Positions 1 to 7,580 of a stretch of DNA of 64,000 nt are shown piece after piece. The DNA comes from Neoroseomonas alkaliterrae (GTDB taxonomy: Bacteria > Pseudomonadota > Alphaproteobacteria > Acetobacterales > Acetobacteraceae). Position 1 is the first letter of the stretch, and each line of letters begins with the position of its first letter. The translations under genes and the position numbers were made by a program. The notes beneath the pieces are model-generated. The model saw only the letters and a list, made by a program, of their open reading frames with translations, did no database searches and had not been told where the DNA came from. The stretch is from assembly GCF_014199195.1 (NCBI RefSeq), contig NZ_JACIJE010000010.1, positions 1-64,000 of the forward strand. The letters run 5' to 3'.

Positions 1-516
1 CAGAGCAGGGGCGCGCGGCGTAGCCATCCAAATAGCGCAGCCGCGCGTCCCTGCGGGCCACGCAGAAGGGCCTTGCATTGCATGACGGTATCTGACGCTG
101 TCCACGACGGCGCCGGTGCCGTCCGCGTTCTCGTAGGCGACGACGTTGAGCACGTCGCTGTCGGCGAAGAAGTCGCCCGCCTGGAAGGTCAGGCCCGTCA
201 CGGCCTGCGAGAAGCTGAGCAGGAAGGGCGCCGCCTGCGGATCGAAGAAGGGGCTCAACGTCGCCGCGCCAAAGGCGGCGGGCGCGCCTGTGAAGGACGA
301 AATGTCGCGGATGTCGAACCTCACCGTGCCGCCGCGCGAGAAGGTCGCCGTCAGGCCGCTGTCGCTGAGCGAGAGGCTCGTGTAGCCGCCGGTGTTGCCG
401 GTGGTCGTCACCCCTTCGAAATTGTAGGTCGCGGTCGCCGCCGAGGCCGCCGCCGGCAGCGTGGCAGTCAATGCGACGGCAAGAACGCAAGCCAGATGAC
501 TCCGATGGTCAGCCAT
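1..516 (-). CDS. Secreted protein of unknown function, 3' end outside the window
   Basis: The reading frame is open from an ATG at 516 to the window edge (172 codons, no stop). Residues 1-27 form a plausible Sec signal peptide: a hydrophobic stretch followed by an Ala-rich end (PAAASAA). The next ~110 residues are rich in Gly, Thr, Ser and Phe with alternating polar and hydrophobic residues (for example FSRGGTVRFDI), which suggests an exported beta-sheet protein. The style resembles PEP-CTERM-type secreted proteins, but the C-terminus that would show a sorting signal is not in the window. Third-position G/C is high down to about base 94 and then collapses in this frame while rising in another, so a frameshift near 73-93 is likely (see findings). 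Function not recognised. Confidence 0.6.
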   Translation of the reverse strand, partial: MADHRSHLACVLAVALTATLPAAASAATATYNFEGVTTTGNTGGYTSLSLSDSGLTATFSRGGTVRFDIRDISSFTGAPAAFGAATLSPFFDPQAAPFLLSFSQAVTGLTFQAGDFFADSDVLNVVAYENADGTGAVVDSVRYRHAMQGPSAWPAGTRGCAIWMATPRAPAL

Positions 517-742
517 CGGAACCTTCCATGAAGAATGACACCCGGCGCAAGGCTGGATAGCAAGATCTGAGCCACCCTAGGGAATCAGACACTTCCGCTG
601 CGGGAACAGGCGCGTTGCTGGTGGAGTGTCAGATTTCCCGACATCGGAATGATCATGCGGTCCAAACCGCGCAACCGCGTCGCCGGCGACGGAGGGATGG
701 GGCAACATCGGCGCTGATGTCGGAACCCCTGATGCCTGACCG

Positions 743-1546
743 CTACCGCGGCACCCCGCGCAGGAAGGCCAGGACCGCCCGCACCCCTTCCCCGCCCGGA
801 TCGTTGAGCACCGCCGGATGCGCCCCGCCCGGCAGCATGACAAGCCGCCCCTCGCGCGCACCGGTCGCCATGCGGCGCGCATGGTCGGCCGGGGTGATGC
901 GGTCCTGCTCGCTCGCCACAACCAGCACCGGGGCGCGCACGCCGGGCAGGCGTGAGAGGCTCTCGAAGGGGTGGCGCAGCAGCATGTCGGTGGGCAGCCA
1001 GGGATACATCCCGGCGGCGAGTTCGCGCACCGAGGTGAAGGGGCTCTCCAGCACGATGGCGGCGATGTCCGCGCGCCCTTCGGCCAGGCGCGTCACCACG
1101 CCCGAGCCCAGGCTTTCGCCCCACAGCGCGATCCGCGCGGCGGGGAAGCGCGCCCGCGTCCAGTCGAGATAGGCGCGGGCATCGGCGGCGAAGGCCTCCT
1201 CGGAGGGGCGACCCGGATTGCCGCCATAGCCGCGGTATTCGGCGAGCACCACGCCGAAGCCGGCGCGGTTGAGCAGCGTCCCGAGCCCGGCACGGTCGCC
1301 CGCATTGCCGCCATTGCCGTGGAAATGGAGGATGACCATGCCCTCGGGCCCCGGCGGCGGGGCGGCGAGGAAGGCGAGGTCGAGCCCGTCCGCCGTGCGC
1401 AGGCTCGGCCTCTCCCAGCCCGCGGGGGCGCTGAGCCGGCGGGGATCGGGCAGGAAGATCAGCCTCTCCTGCCCCGCCCAGAGCGCGCCGCCGAGCAGCA
1501 GCGGTATGGCGATGACGATGGCCGTGGCGGTCAGCACGCGACGCAT
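743..1546 (-). CDS. Alpha/beta hydrolase, membrane-anchored, Bem46/ABHD13-like
   Basis: The product is a 267-residue serine hydrolase. Residues 5-25 form an N-terminal signal anchor. The oxyanion-hole motif HGNGG is at 76-80, the nucleophile elbow GESLG at 143-147 (Ser145), the probable acid Asp215 (SEQDR) and the base His243 (GGAHP). The order and spacing fit the Bem46/ABHD13-like group, usually called alpha/beta hydrolase of unknown substrate. I chose the ATG at 1546 because the hydrophobic anchor begins there. The frame stays open to 1951, but the extra 135 residues are Arg/Pro/Ala-rich low-complexity sequence without homology-like features. No good Shine-Dalgarno precedes 1546, so the start is uncertain. 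It appears monocistronic. Confidence 0.8.
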   Translation of the reverse strand: MRRVLTATAIVIAIPLLLGGALWAGQERLIFLPDPRRLSAPAGWERPSLRTADGLDLAFLAAPPPGPEGMVILHFHGNGGNAGDRAGLGTLLNRAGFGVVLAEYRGYGGNPGRPSEEAFAADARAYLDWTRARFPAARIALWGESLGSGVVTRLAEGRADIAAIVLESPFTSVRELAAGMYPWLPTDMLLRHPFESLSRLPGVRAPVLVVASEQDRITPADHARRMATGAREGRLVMLPGGAHPAVLNDPGGEGVRAVLAFLRGVPR

Positions 1547-1975
1547 GGGGGGCTGGCGCGGGTCATGGTGGGGGATGTGGCCGGCGGGTGCTCCGGGCGC
1601 AATGGCGGCTCGGCCGCCCCCCCGAGCGCGCGCCCCGCATGGCGCCGGGCGCGCCTGATGCCCGGAAGGCTTGGACCGGCGGCTGCGGCCAGGGAGCAGC
1701 CGCGCCGTTCGCGCGTGACCACAACGCCAGCCCGCGCTCACGGCACCGGCGCGCCCAGGTTCCGCGCTGAGGGCCACCAGCGAAGGAACACCGCTCGGCG
1801 GCGGCCGAGTCCATGCCCCGAAGGCTGCCCGGCCACCAGTCGGGCCGGATCGGGCGACCGGCCGGCTTGCGCTTGACACGCGGCGGGCCGTGCGAGCCGG
1901 AACTGCCGCGCAACCTCGGAGCATCCACGCAGGAGGGGAGCACGGTCCCAAAGCACGCCGGGGCCGCGCGCGGCA
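1547..1975. other. Intergenic region of 429 bases without a convincing gene
   Basis: Both flanking genes run on the minus strand. Open frames here are Arg/Pro/Ala-rich shadows of GC-rich DNA. A TTGACA-like hexamer lies on the plus strand near 1873, but no plus-strand gene follows it, so it is not called as a promoter. The segment presumably holds the upstream control region of the hydrolase or, less likely, an N-terminal extension of it. Confidence 0.5.
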
Positions 1976-2272
1976 TCAATCCTTCGGCAGCCCGCCCGGC
2001 GGTGGCGGAGGGGCGGGCGGCGCGCAGGGCTGGCTGCCGATCGCCGCCCCCGCCGCAGCACCCAGGCCCGCCCCGATCAGCGCCCCGCGCCCGGCATCCG
2101 CGCTCGGCGAGCCCGCGAGCGCGCCGAGCCCCGCACCGAGCGCGGCACCCAGCGCCGCACCCGCGGCGGGGTCATCGCAGACCGGGCCCGCCGGCACCGC
2201 GACGGGCACCGGCCGGACCATGACGCAGGCCGCGAGCGGCACGGCCAGGAGCAGCGGAAGCGCGATCCTCAT
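1976..2272 (-). CDS. Glycine-zipper outer-membrane lipoprotein
   Basis: This is a 98-residue lipoprotein. The signal peptide ends in a lipobox, LAAC, with the lipidated Cys at residue 16. Residues ~35-82 form a glycine-zipper segment (repeats of GAALGAALGAGLGAL type, then GALIGAGLGAAAGAAIG) of the kind found in the SlyB/Rick_17kDa/YmgG superfamily, which inserts in or packs against the membrane. The tail is Pro-rich. The ATG at 2272 is preferred over an in-frame ATG 11 codons upstream because it puts the charged n-region directly before the hydrophobic core. A structural envelope role is inferred from the family. Confidence 0.75.
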   Translation of the reverse strand: MRIALPLLLAVPLAACVMVRPVPVAVPAGPVCDDPAAGAALGAALGAGLGALAGSPSADAGRGALIGAGLGAAAGAAIGSQPCAPPAPPPPPGGLPKD

Positions 2273-2329
2273 GACCGCAGGATGCCCGCGCTTCGCGGCG
2301 GGCATGTGGCGGCGCGGCGGGTAGCCCGC

Positions 2330-3298
2330 TCAGTCGGGGCGGATGTTGTTCTCCCGCACCACGCGGCCCCAGATCTCCATCTGGCGCGCGATGAAGGGGC
2401 CGAACACCGCCTCGCCCTGCGGGTCGAGGTCGATGCCGAGGGCGAGGACGCGCTCGCGGATCGCCGGCACCTCAAGGGCCGAGCGCAGCGTCGCCTCCAT
2501 CCGCTGCTTGATCGGCGCGGGCAGGTTGGCCGGGCCGAGGAAGCCCCAGAAGGCGCGGGCGTCGATGCCGGGAATGCCGGCCTCGGCGAAGGTCGGGATG
2601 TCCGGCATGGAGGGCGAGCGGGTGGCGCTGGTCTGCGCCAGCGGGATGATCGCCCCGGAATCGATGTGCACGCCGAGCGCGGGGCGGGTCGCGATGGGCA
2701 GGTCCACCTCCCCCGCCACGGCGGCGACGGCGAGCGGCCCGCCGCCGCGATAGGGCACATGGACCAGCCGGAAGCCGCCGGCGCGCTGGGCGAGTTCCAT
2801 CGTCAGATGCGCGAGCGAGCCGTTGCCGATGGTCCCGTAGGTCACCGTCTCCGGCCGGGCCTTCGCCGCCTCGATCACCTGCGCGAGGCTGCGGTAGGGG
2901 CGCGTGCGATGCGCCGTCAGCACCATCGGCGCGGTGCCGAAGAGCAGCAGCGGTGTGAGGTCGCGCTGCGTGTCGAAGCCGATATTGGGGATCAGCGCCG
3001 GGTTGACCGCATGGGTATCGAAGACGATCAGCCAAGTGTTCCCGTCCGGCGCGGCCCGGGCCACCAGCGCGGTGCCGAGCGAGCCCGAGGCGCCGCCGCG
3101 GTTCTCCACCACGATGGGCACGCCCAGTTCCTGCTGGAAGCGGGGCGCGAGCAGCCGCGCCAGCGCATCGGTCGAGCCGCCCGGCGGGAACGGCACGACG
3201 ATGCGGATGGGACCCGAGGGCCAGGCGCCCTGGGCGGTGGCGATCGAGGGGGCGGCAAGGGCCGCCGCCGCGGTCAGCAGGGCGCGACGTTCGATCAT
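2330..3298 (-). CDS. Tripartite tricarboxylate transporter receptor (Bug/TctC family)
   Basis: The product is a 322-residue periplasmic solute-binding protein. The signal peptide is at 1-23 (ends ATAQ). The family hallmark PFPPGGSTD lies at about 37-45 and the second conserved loop VENRGGASG at about 62-70. The C-terminus has the usual helix with NNIRPD. Bug proteins bind carboxylates and feed TctAB permeases, but no tctA or tctB is nearby, which is common for these expanded orphan receptors in Acetobacteraceae and Burkholderiales. A strong Shine-Dalgarno (GGGAGG) lies about 8 bases before the ATG at 3298, inside a possible hairpin (3308-3339). The ligand cannot be told from sequence. Confidence 0.92.
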   Translation of the reverse strand: MIERRALLTAAAALAAPSIATAQGAWPSGPIRIVVPFPPGGSTDALARLLAPRFQQELGVPIVVENRGGASGSLGTALVARAAPDGNTWLIVFDTHAVNPALIPNIGFDTQRDLTPLLLFGTAPMVLTAHRTRPYRSLAQVIEAAKARPETVTYGTIGNGSLAHLTMELAQRAGGFRLVHVPYRGGGPLAVAAVAGEVDLPIATRPALGVHIDSGAIIPLAQTSATRSPSMPDIPTFAEAGIPGIDARAFWGFLGPANLPAPIKQRMEATLRSALEVPAIRERVLALGIDLDPQGEAVFGPFIARQMEIWGRVVRENNIRPD

Positions 3299-3307
3299 GG
3301 TTCTCTG

Positions 3308-3339
3308 GACCTCCCGGTGTTCGGTTGAACCAGGAGGTC
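3308..3339 (-). promoter_or_regulatory. Possible Shine-Dalgarno-sequestering hairpin of the Bug receptor leader
   Basis: GACCTCC (3308-3314) pairs perfectly with GGAGGTC (3333-3339). Inside the loop GGTT-g-AACC (3323-3331) makes a second small dyad. On the minus-strand mRNA the first arm is the GGAGG ribosome-binding site of the downstream receptor, so folding would mask it. A regulatory role is inference only; 7-bp dyads also arise by chance in GC-rich DNA. Confidence 0.3.
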
Positions 3340-3381
3340 GCCCGCGAAGGGCGCGGCGTCAAGCCGGGCCCGGGCGCCGTG

Positions 3382-3918
3382 TCAGCCGCCGCCGCCGCGC
3401 ATGCCCCCGCGCAGCGCGAAGAGCGCGGGCATGATGTTGCGGTTGGGCGGCGGGCCGGCGAGCCGGCGCACCGTCTCCTGCGGCCCGAGCGGGAAGGTCG
3501 CGCGCGGCAGGGCGCGGGCAAGGGCGGCGTCGTCCCCGGCCTCGATGGCCGCCGCCGCCGCGCTCAGGCCGTTGATGACGGCCTGGGGCGAGGCGTTCCG
3601 CGGGATGCCGAGGCCCGTGCGCGCCTCGTCGCGCGCCAAGGTGAGTTGCGCCATGCCCCCGCCCGGCGCCGTGCGCCAGCGCGGCGACATCGGCAGCGAG
3701 ACGGCGAGCCATTCGATCTCGGCGATGGCGCGCGCGGCCGCCGCCGGCTGGTTCGGCTGCGGGCGGCGATAGAAGGCGGCGATGTCCTGGCCGACCTCGA
3801 CAATCGGGTCGCGCGAGACAGTGGCATCGGTCTGCCCCGGCAGCGTGACGGGTGTGGGCGGCTCCGCCGTGCAGCCCGCGAGGATGACGAGGACGCTCAG
3901 GGCCGGGATGGAGCGCAT
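3382..3918 (-). CDS. Hypothetical lipoprotein
   Basis: This is a 178-residue protein with a short signal peptide and lipobox LAGC (Cys16). The mature part begins with a Thr/Pro-rich linker, then is mainly helical and Ala-rich (residues ~35-150). It ends in a Gly-rich tail (GGMRGGGG). No catalytic motif is visible. A clear ribosome-binding site (GGAGGAAC) precedes the ATG at 3918. I do not recognise the family; it may be an envelope protein restricted to the lineage. Confidence 0.7.
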   Translation of the reverse strand: MRSIPALSVLVILAGCTAEPPTPVTLPGQTDATVSRDPIVEVGQDIAAFYRRPQPNQPAAAARAIAEIEWLAVSLPMSPRWRTAPGGGMAQLTLARDEARTGLGIPRNASPQAVINGLSAAAAAIEAGDDAALARALPRATFPLGPQETVRRLAGPPPNRNIMPALFALRGGMRGGGG

Positions 3919-4088
3919 GGGCCGTTCCTCCAAGATGTCCTGAAAGGCTAACACGCGGCCAGTTCCCGCAGGCGGGAAATCCGCCCACCGGCCCGGCGTT
4001 CGACGTGCGGCTGCCGGATGGGGGCGGTCGCGCAAATTCGGTCCCGAACACCAGCGCGCCGATGCATCCGCCGCGTCGCCAGCCGGCC

Positions 4089-4808
4089 TCAGCCGTAGCC
4101 GTCGCGGCGCAGGCGGTCGCCGATCACCTTCACCTGCACCGCGAGCGCCATGCTCTCCTGCTCCTGCAGTCGCGCGCGCAGGTTCCGCGCATCGGCCTCG
4201 AGGTCGGCGAGCAGCGCGGGCAGCCCTTCGGGCGGCGCCGCACCCGCGGCAAGGCGGGCGGTGATGCGCTCGAGGCCGTCTATGTGCAGCGCGAGCAGCT
4301 CGCGCGCCTCGGCGATGCGCTCGGGCCGCCGCGCGAGGTCGTCGAGCACGCCCTCCACGGCGAGGATCGGCGGCAGCAGCCGCGGCATGGCAAGGCCTCG
4401 GGCCCGCTCCATCAGCGCGCGGATGCGCCTGCGGGCCTCGCGCAGCGCCTCGGGCTCGGGCGGGGGTGGCGGCGCGACGGCCGGCGGCGGCGCCTCCTCG
4501 ACGCCGGCATAGAGCAGCGTTGTGCCGCCCCAGGCGCCGAGGCCGAGCAGCAGGGCCGCGACCGGCCCGGCCTCGGCGCCGAGCAGCGCGACGATGGCCG
4601 CGGCCGCACCCATGGCCAGTGCCGCGAGGCGCGCATCCCCTGCCCTGCCCCGGCGCATCAGCCAGGTGGCGCCCATCGGCAGGGCGATGCCGAGCAGGCA
4701 GCCGAGCAGCGCCCATTCCCGCCCGGCGAAAAGGTTGAACAGCGTCGCGGGCAGCAGCGGCAGGACGGTGAAGGGCAGCAGCCAGCGCCGCCAGAAGGCC
4801 GAGATCAC
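4089..4808 (-). CDS. XpaC-like membrane protein (5-bromo-4-chloroindolyl phosphate hydrolysis family)
   Basis: The product is 239 residues. The first ~105 contain four hydrophobic segments in two hairpins separated by basic loops (RRGR near 52-56). A Pro-rich linker follows (~108-120), then a helical cytoplasmic domain to the end. The helical part (RRIRALMERAR ... ERIAEARELLALHIDGL) has the pattern of XpaC (pfam10112), which in Firmicutes sits beside TelA-type genes. No telA neighbour is seen here. Translation starts at a GTG overlapping the stop of the upstream 50-residue gene (GTGA at 4805-4808), so the pair is probably translationally coupled. The biochemical role of the family is poorly defined. 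Family assignment is from recalled pattern, not a search. Confidence 0.6.
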   Translation of the reverse strand: MISAFWRRWLLPFTVLPLLPATLFNLFAGREWALLGCLLGIALPMGATWLMRRGRAGDARLAALAMGAAAAIVALLGAEAGPVAALLLGLGAWGGTTLLYAGVEEAPPPAVAPPPPPEPEALREARRRIRALMERARGLAMPRLLPPILAVEGVLDDLARRPERIAEARELLALHIDGLERITARLAAGAAPPEGLPALLADLEADARNLRARLQEQESMALAVQVKVIGDRLRRDGYG

Positions 4809-4957
4809 GGTGCGGCCACCGCCATGACGGCGCGGAACAGCGCGAACAGCCCGGCGATCCACATCGTCCCGCCGAGCAGGAAGAAGCCGATCATGCGCGT
4901 GCCGACAGGCGGCGGCGTGCTCGGCGGGGCGGAGGGTGCGTTGCGGAAGCCTGTCAC
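4805..4957 (-). CDS. Small single-pass membrane protein coupled to the XpaC-like gene
   Basis: This 50-residue frame starts at a GTG (4957). Residues 1-21 are Pro/Ser/Thr-rich and polar. Residues 22-50 form one hydrophobic helix (MIGFFLLGG, then MWIAGLFALF). An internal ATG at residue 22 (4894) is an alternative start that would leave only the helix. Its stop codon overlaps the GTG start of the downstream gene by 4 bases, the arrangement used by all the coupled operons in this window, which is the main argument that it is real. No strong ribosome-binding site is visible. Function unknown; it could be a subunit or regulator of its partner. Confidence 0.5.
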   Translation of the reverse strand: MTGFRNAPSAPPSTPPPVGTRMIGFFLLGGTMWIAGLFALFRAVMAVAAP

Positions 4958-5015
4958 GCGCCGTTAGATCGCCCCTGGCGGGGCGCCGATCAAGGCGCGC
5001 GCGGGAGGGTTGCGC

Positions 5016-5945
5016 ATGGAACGGATCGCGGTGGTGGGCGCGGGGCTGATCGGGGGCGCCTGGGCGATCGTCTTCGCGCGCGCGGGCCATGCCGTGCGGG
5101 TCTGGGATCCCGTGGAGGGCGCCGCCGCGCGGACCATGGCGGTGGTCGCGGAGCGGCTCGCGGACCTCGCCGCCGCGGGGCTCATCAGCGAGGCGCCGGA
5201 CGCCGTCGCCGCGCGCATCGGCATCGCCGCCACGCTCGAGGACTGCGTGCAGGGCGCGCAGCACGTCCAGGAGAACGGGCCGGAGCGGGTGGAGCTCAAG
5301 CGCGAGACCTTCGCGCGCCTCGATGCGCTGTGCGGGCCGGAGGTCGTGCTCGCCTCCTCGACCTCGGGCATTCCGGCGAGCGCCTTCACCGAGGGCCTGG
5401 CCGGGCGCGCGCGCTGCCTCGTCGCGCATCCGGTCAACCCGCCCTATCTCGTGCCGCTGGTCGAACTCGTCGGCGCGCCCTGGACCGATCCGGCCGTCAT
5501 CGCCCGCACCCGCGCGCTGATGGAACGCGTGGGCCAGGTGCCGGTGACCGCGATGAAGGAGACGCGCGGCTTCGTGCTGAACCGCCTGCAGGCCGCGCTG
5601 GTGGCGGAGGCCTTCCGCCTGGTGCGCGACGGCGTGATGTCGGTCGAGGATGTGGATGCCTGCGTGAAGGACGGGCTCGGGCTGCGCTGGTCCTTCATGG
5701 GCCCGTTCGAGACGATCGACATGAACGCGCCGGGCGGCGTCGCGGATTATGCGGCGCGGTTCGGCGGGCTGATGGGCGGCATCACCGAGGAGCAGACGCC
5801 CTTCCACTACGACGCCGGGACGGTGGCCAAGGTGGATGCGGCGCGCCGCGCCCTCCTGCCCCGCGAGGCGATCGGGCAGCGCAGCGGCTGGCGCGACCGG
5901 CGCCTGATGGCGCTGATCGCGCACAAGCGGGGCCAGCCGGGCTGA
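5016..5945 (+). CDS. 3-hydroxyacyl-CoA dehydrogenase family protein, lambda-crystallin/L-gulonate 3-dehydrogenase type
   Basis: The product is a 309-residue NAD-dependent dehydrogenase. The Rossmann dinucleotide motif GAGLIGG lies at 8-14. The family signature AHPVNPPYLVPLVELV lies at 137-152 with the catalytic His138, followed by the helical C-terminal domain (FVLNRLQ near 186, GLGLRW near 222). The whole pattern, including HVQENGPE and FMGPFETIDMN, matches CRYL1-like enzymes rather than FadB/PaaH. In animals CRYL1 oxidises L-gulonate; bacterial members act on 3-hydroxy acids or their CoA esters, so the substrate is open. GGGAGGG ends 7 bases before the ATG at 5016, so I prefer it to the TTG at 5010. 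Confidence 0.88.
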   Translation: MERIAVVGAGLIGGAWAIVFARAGHAVRVWDPVEGAAARTMAVVAERLADLAAAGLISEAPDAVAARIGIAATLEDCVQGAQHVQENGPERVELKRETFARLDALCGPEVVLASSTSGIPASAFTEGLAGRARCLVAHPVNPPYLVPLVELVGAPWTDPAVIARTRALMERVGQVPVTAMKETRGFVLNRLQAALVAEAFRLVRDGVMSVEDVDACVKDGLGLRWSFMGPFETIDMNAPGGVADYAARFGGLMGGITEEQTPFHYDAGTVAKVDAARRALLPREAIGQRSGWRDRRLMALIAHKRGQPG

Positions 5946-5952
5946 CGGCGCC

Positions 5953-5978
5953 GGCGGGCTTCAAAGCCTCCGCCCGCC
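5953..5978 (+). terminator. Candidate hairpin terminator after the CRYL1-like gene
   Basis: GGCGGGC (5953-5959) and GCCCGCC (5972-5978) form a perfect 7-bp stem just after the stop codon, with a smaller dyad (GGCTTcaAAGCC) inside the loop. There is no T-tract, so it may only stabilise the mRNA 3' end. Confidence 0.3.
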
Positions 5979-6058
5979 CGCGCCATGATGCACGCCGGGG
6001 CGGCGGCGAACGGGGAGAGACTTGCGCCGCGCCGCACGGCAAAGCAGGGGAGGCCGCC

Positions 6059-6856
6059 ATGGCGCTGACGATGGGAAAGGCGGGCGGCGGCAGGGCCGCG
6101 CCGCGCTGGCTCGGACCGCTGTTCCTGCTGGTGGGCCTCGGCTTGATCGCCGGGGCGGGCATCGCGGTCTGGCTCGAACTCGCCTTCCGCGAGCGGGCGG
6201 TGGAGACGGACGGGCGCATCGTCGAGATGATCCGCGAAATCACCCGCGACCGCGACGGCGGCTCGAGCACCAACTGGACGCCGGTCTTCGCCTATCGCCT
6301 GCCGGATGGGCGGGAGGTGCGGGTCACCGCCTCCTTTTCCTCCTCCCCGCCCTGTTGCAAGGTCGGGGACGCGGTGCGCGTGCGCTACGACCCGGCCGAC
6401 CCGACGCGCGGGCGGATGACGGGCTTCCTGAGTTCCTGGCTGCTGCCCACCATCCTGGGCGGGATGGGCTCGGTCTTCACGCTGCTCGGCCTCGTGCTGC
6501 CGCGCATGCTGCGCGGGAGCGCGACACTGGCCGCCGCGGGCGGCGCATTCGGCGACGCGGAGGGGCCGCCGGGTTCGGCGATTCTCGAGGTGCCGCTGGT
6601 GGGGCTCCGGCGCGCGGGCGATGCCTGCATCCTGCAGGCGCGATGGACGGACCCGCGCAGCGGCGCGCAGCGGCTTTTCGAGAGCCCGCCCATCCCCTTC
6701 GACCCGGTGCCGCAGATGCGCCACATGGACCACATCCGGGTCGCCTTCGATCCGTCGCTGCCCGATGGCCCCTACCGGATGGACCTCTCCTTCCTGCGCG
6801 ATCCGCGCGGCGGGGAGGATGCGACGATGATGGCCGGGCCGCCGCGGCGCGGGTGA
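6059..6856 (+). CDS. DUF3592-like two-TM membrane protein
   Basis: The product has 265 residues: an N-terminal TM helix (~16-40), an extracytoplasmic beta-rich segment (~45-120) and a second TM helix (~125-152), followed by a C-terminal soluble domain. The middle segment has the DUF3592 pattern: TPVFAYRLPDGREV, a CC pair, then GDAVRVRYDPADPTRGRM. The C-terminal ~100 residues (SAILEVPLVGLRR onward) are an extension I do not recognise. A good Shine-Dalgarno (GGGGAGG, 6 bases upstream) fixes the ATG at 6059. It ends 10 bases from the convergent phosphatase gene. Function unknown. Confidence 0.7.
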   Translation: MALTMGKAGGGRAAPRWLGPLFLLVGLGLIAGAGIAVWLELAFRERAVETDGRIVEMIREITRDRDGGSSTNWTPVFAYRLPDGREVRVTASFSSSPPCCKVGDAVRVRYDPADPTRGRMTGFLSSWLLPTILGGMGSVFTLLGLVLPRMLRGSATLAAAGGAFGDAEGPPGSAILEVPLVGLRRAGDACILQARWTDPRSGAQRLFESPPIPFDPVPQMRHMDHIRVAFDPSLPDGPYRMDLSFLRDPRGGEDATMMAGPPRRG

Positions 6857-6866
6857 GGCGCGGCGG

Positions 6867-7580
6867 TCAGGCCTGGAGGAAGCCGAGCGTCGCGCCCTCG
6901 AACACGCCGCAGGTGAGCGGCCCGCCCGACCAGGCGGCGGTGTCGAGGCAAATGCGGTTGTCGCGGACCACCGGGTTGAAGCCGGCGGTGTGTCCATGCA
7001 CCACCACCACGCCATGGTCGCGCTCGGAGCCGAGGAAGTCGTGGCGGATGCGCAGCAGGTCCTCGCGCGACTGTTCCTCGAGCGGGATGCCCGGGCGGAT
7101 GCCCGCATGGACGAAGAGGTATCCGCCCTCCTGGTGGTGCAGGTGAAGCCGCCGCAGGAAGCGCAGATGCGCCGCGGAGAAGTGCCGCGGCCATTCCTCG
7201 CGCGGGGTGTCGGGATCAATGCCCCAGGATTCGAGCGTGGCGCGGCCGCCGCCCCAGAGCCAGTCGGCCGCCGCCGCGCCATCGCCCGAAAGGGCGGCGA
7301 GCATCGTCTCCTCGTGGTTGCCGATCAGGTTGACCACCGGCAGGCCGGGGACGGGATCCTCCCCGATCAGGTGCTCCATCACCGCGCGGCTGTCGGCGCC
7401 CTTGTCCACATAGTCGCCGAGATGCAGCAGCAGCGCGGAGGCCACGGGGCGGCGCCGCAGATCCTCCGCGATGCGGGCGTGCAGCGCGCGCAGCTTCGTC
7501 GCCGCGCCGTGGATGTCGCCGATCGCGTAGATGCGGCGCCCGCGCGGCAGTGCCGCGGGCGCATCCCGCAGTTCGATCAT
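6867..7580 (-). CDS. Metallophosphatase of the PPP (Ser/Thr phosphatase, diadenosine tetraphosphatase-like) family
   Basis: The product is 237 residues with the full PPP signature: GDIHG (21-25), GDYVDKG (55-61), GNHEE (87-91), FVHAGIRPG (His165) and VHGHT (His201). These supply the ligands for the two active-site metals. It is the size of bacterial PrpA/PphA and lambda-phosphatase-like proteins, so the substrate may be a phosphoprotein or a dinucleotide. Its ATG overlaps the stop of the upstream dipeptide permease gene (ATGA, 7577-7580), so it is the last gene of that ABC operon. That coupling is unexplained. Confidence 0.9.
   Translation of the reverse strand: MIELRDAPAALPRGRRIYAIGDIHGAATKLRALHARIAEDLRRRPVASALLLHLGDYVDKGADSRAVMEHLIGEDPVPGLPVVNLIGNHEETMLAALSGDGAAAADWLWGGGRATLESWGIDPDTPREEWPRHFSAAHLRFLRRLHLHHQEGGYLFVHAGIRPGIPLEEQSREDLLRIRHDFLGSERDHGVVVVHGHTAGFNPVVRDNRICLDTAAWSGGPLTCGVFEGATLGFLQA

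Noticed and set aside
1873-1900. TTGACA-like promoter on the plus strand
   Set aside because: No plus-strand gene follows before the minus-strand genes and no good -10 hexamer is in place.
1547-1951. 135-residue N-terminal extension of the alpha/beta hydrolase
   Set aside because: Low-complexity Arg/Pro/Ala sequence ahead of a clear signal anchor; no ribosome-binding site at 1951.
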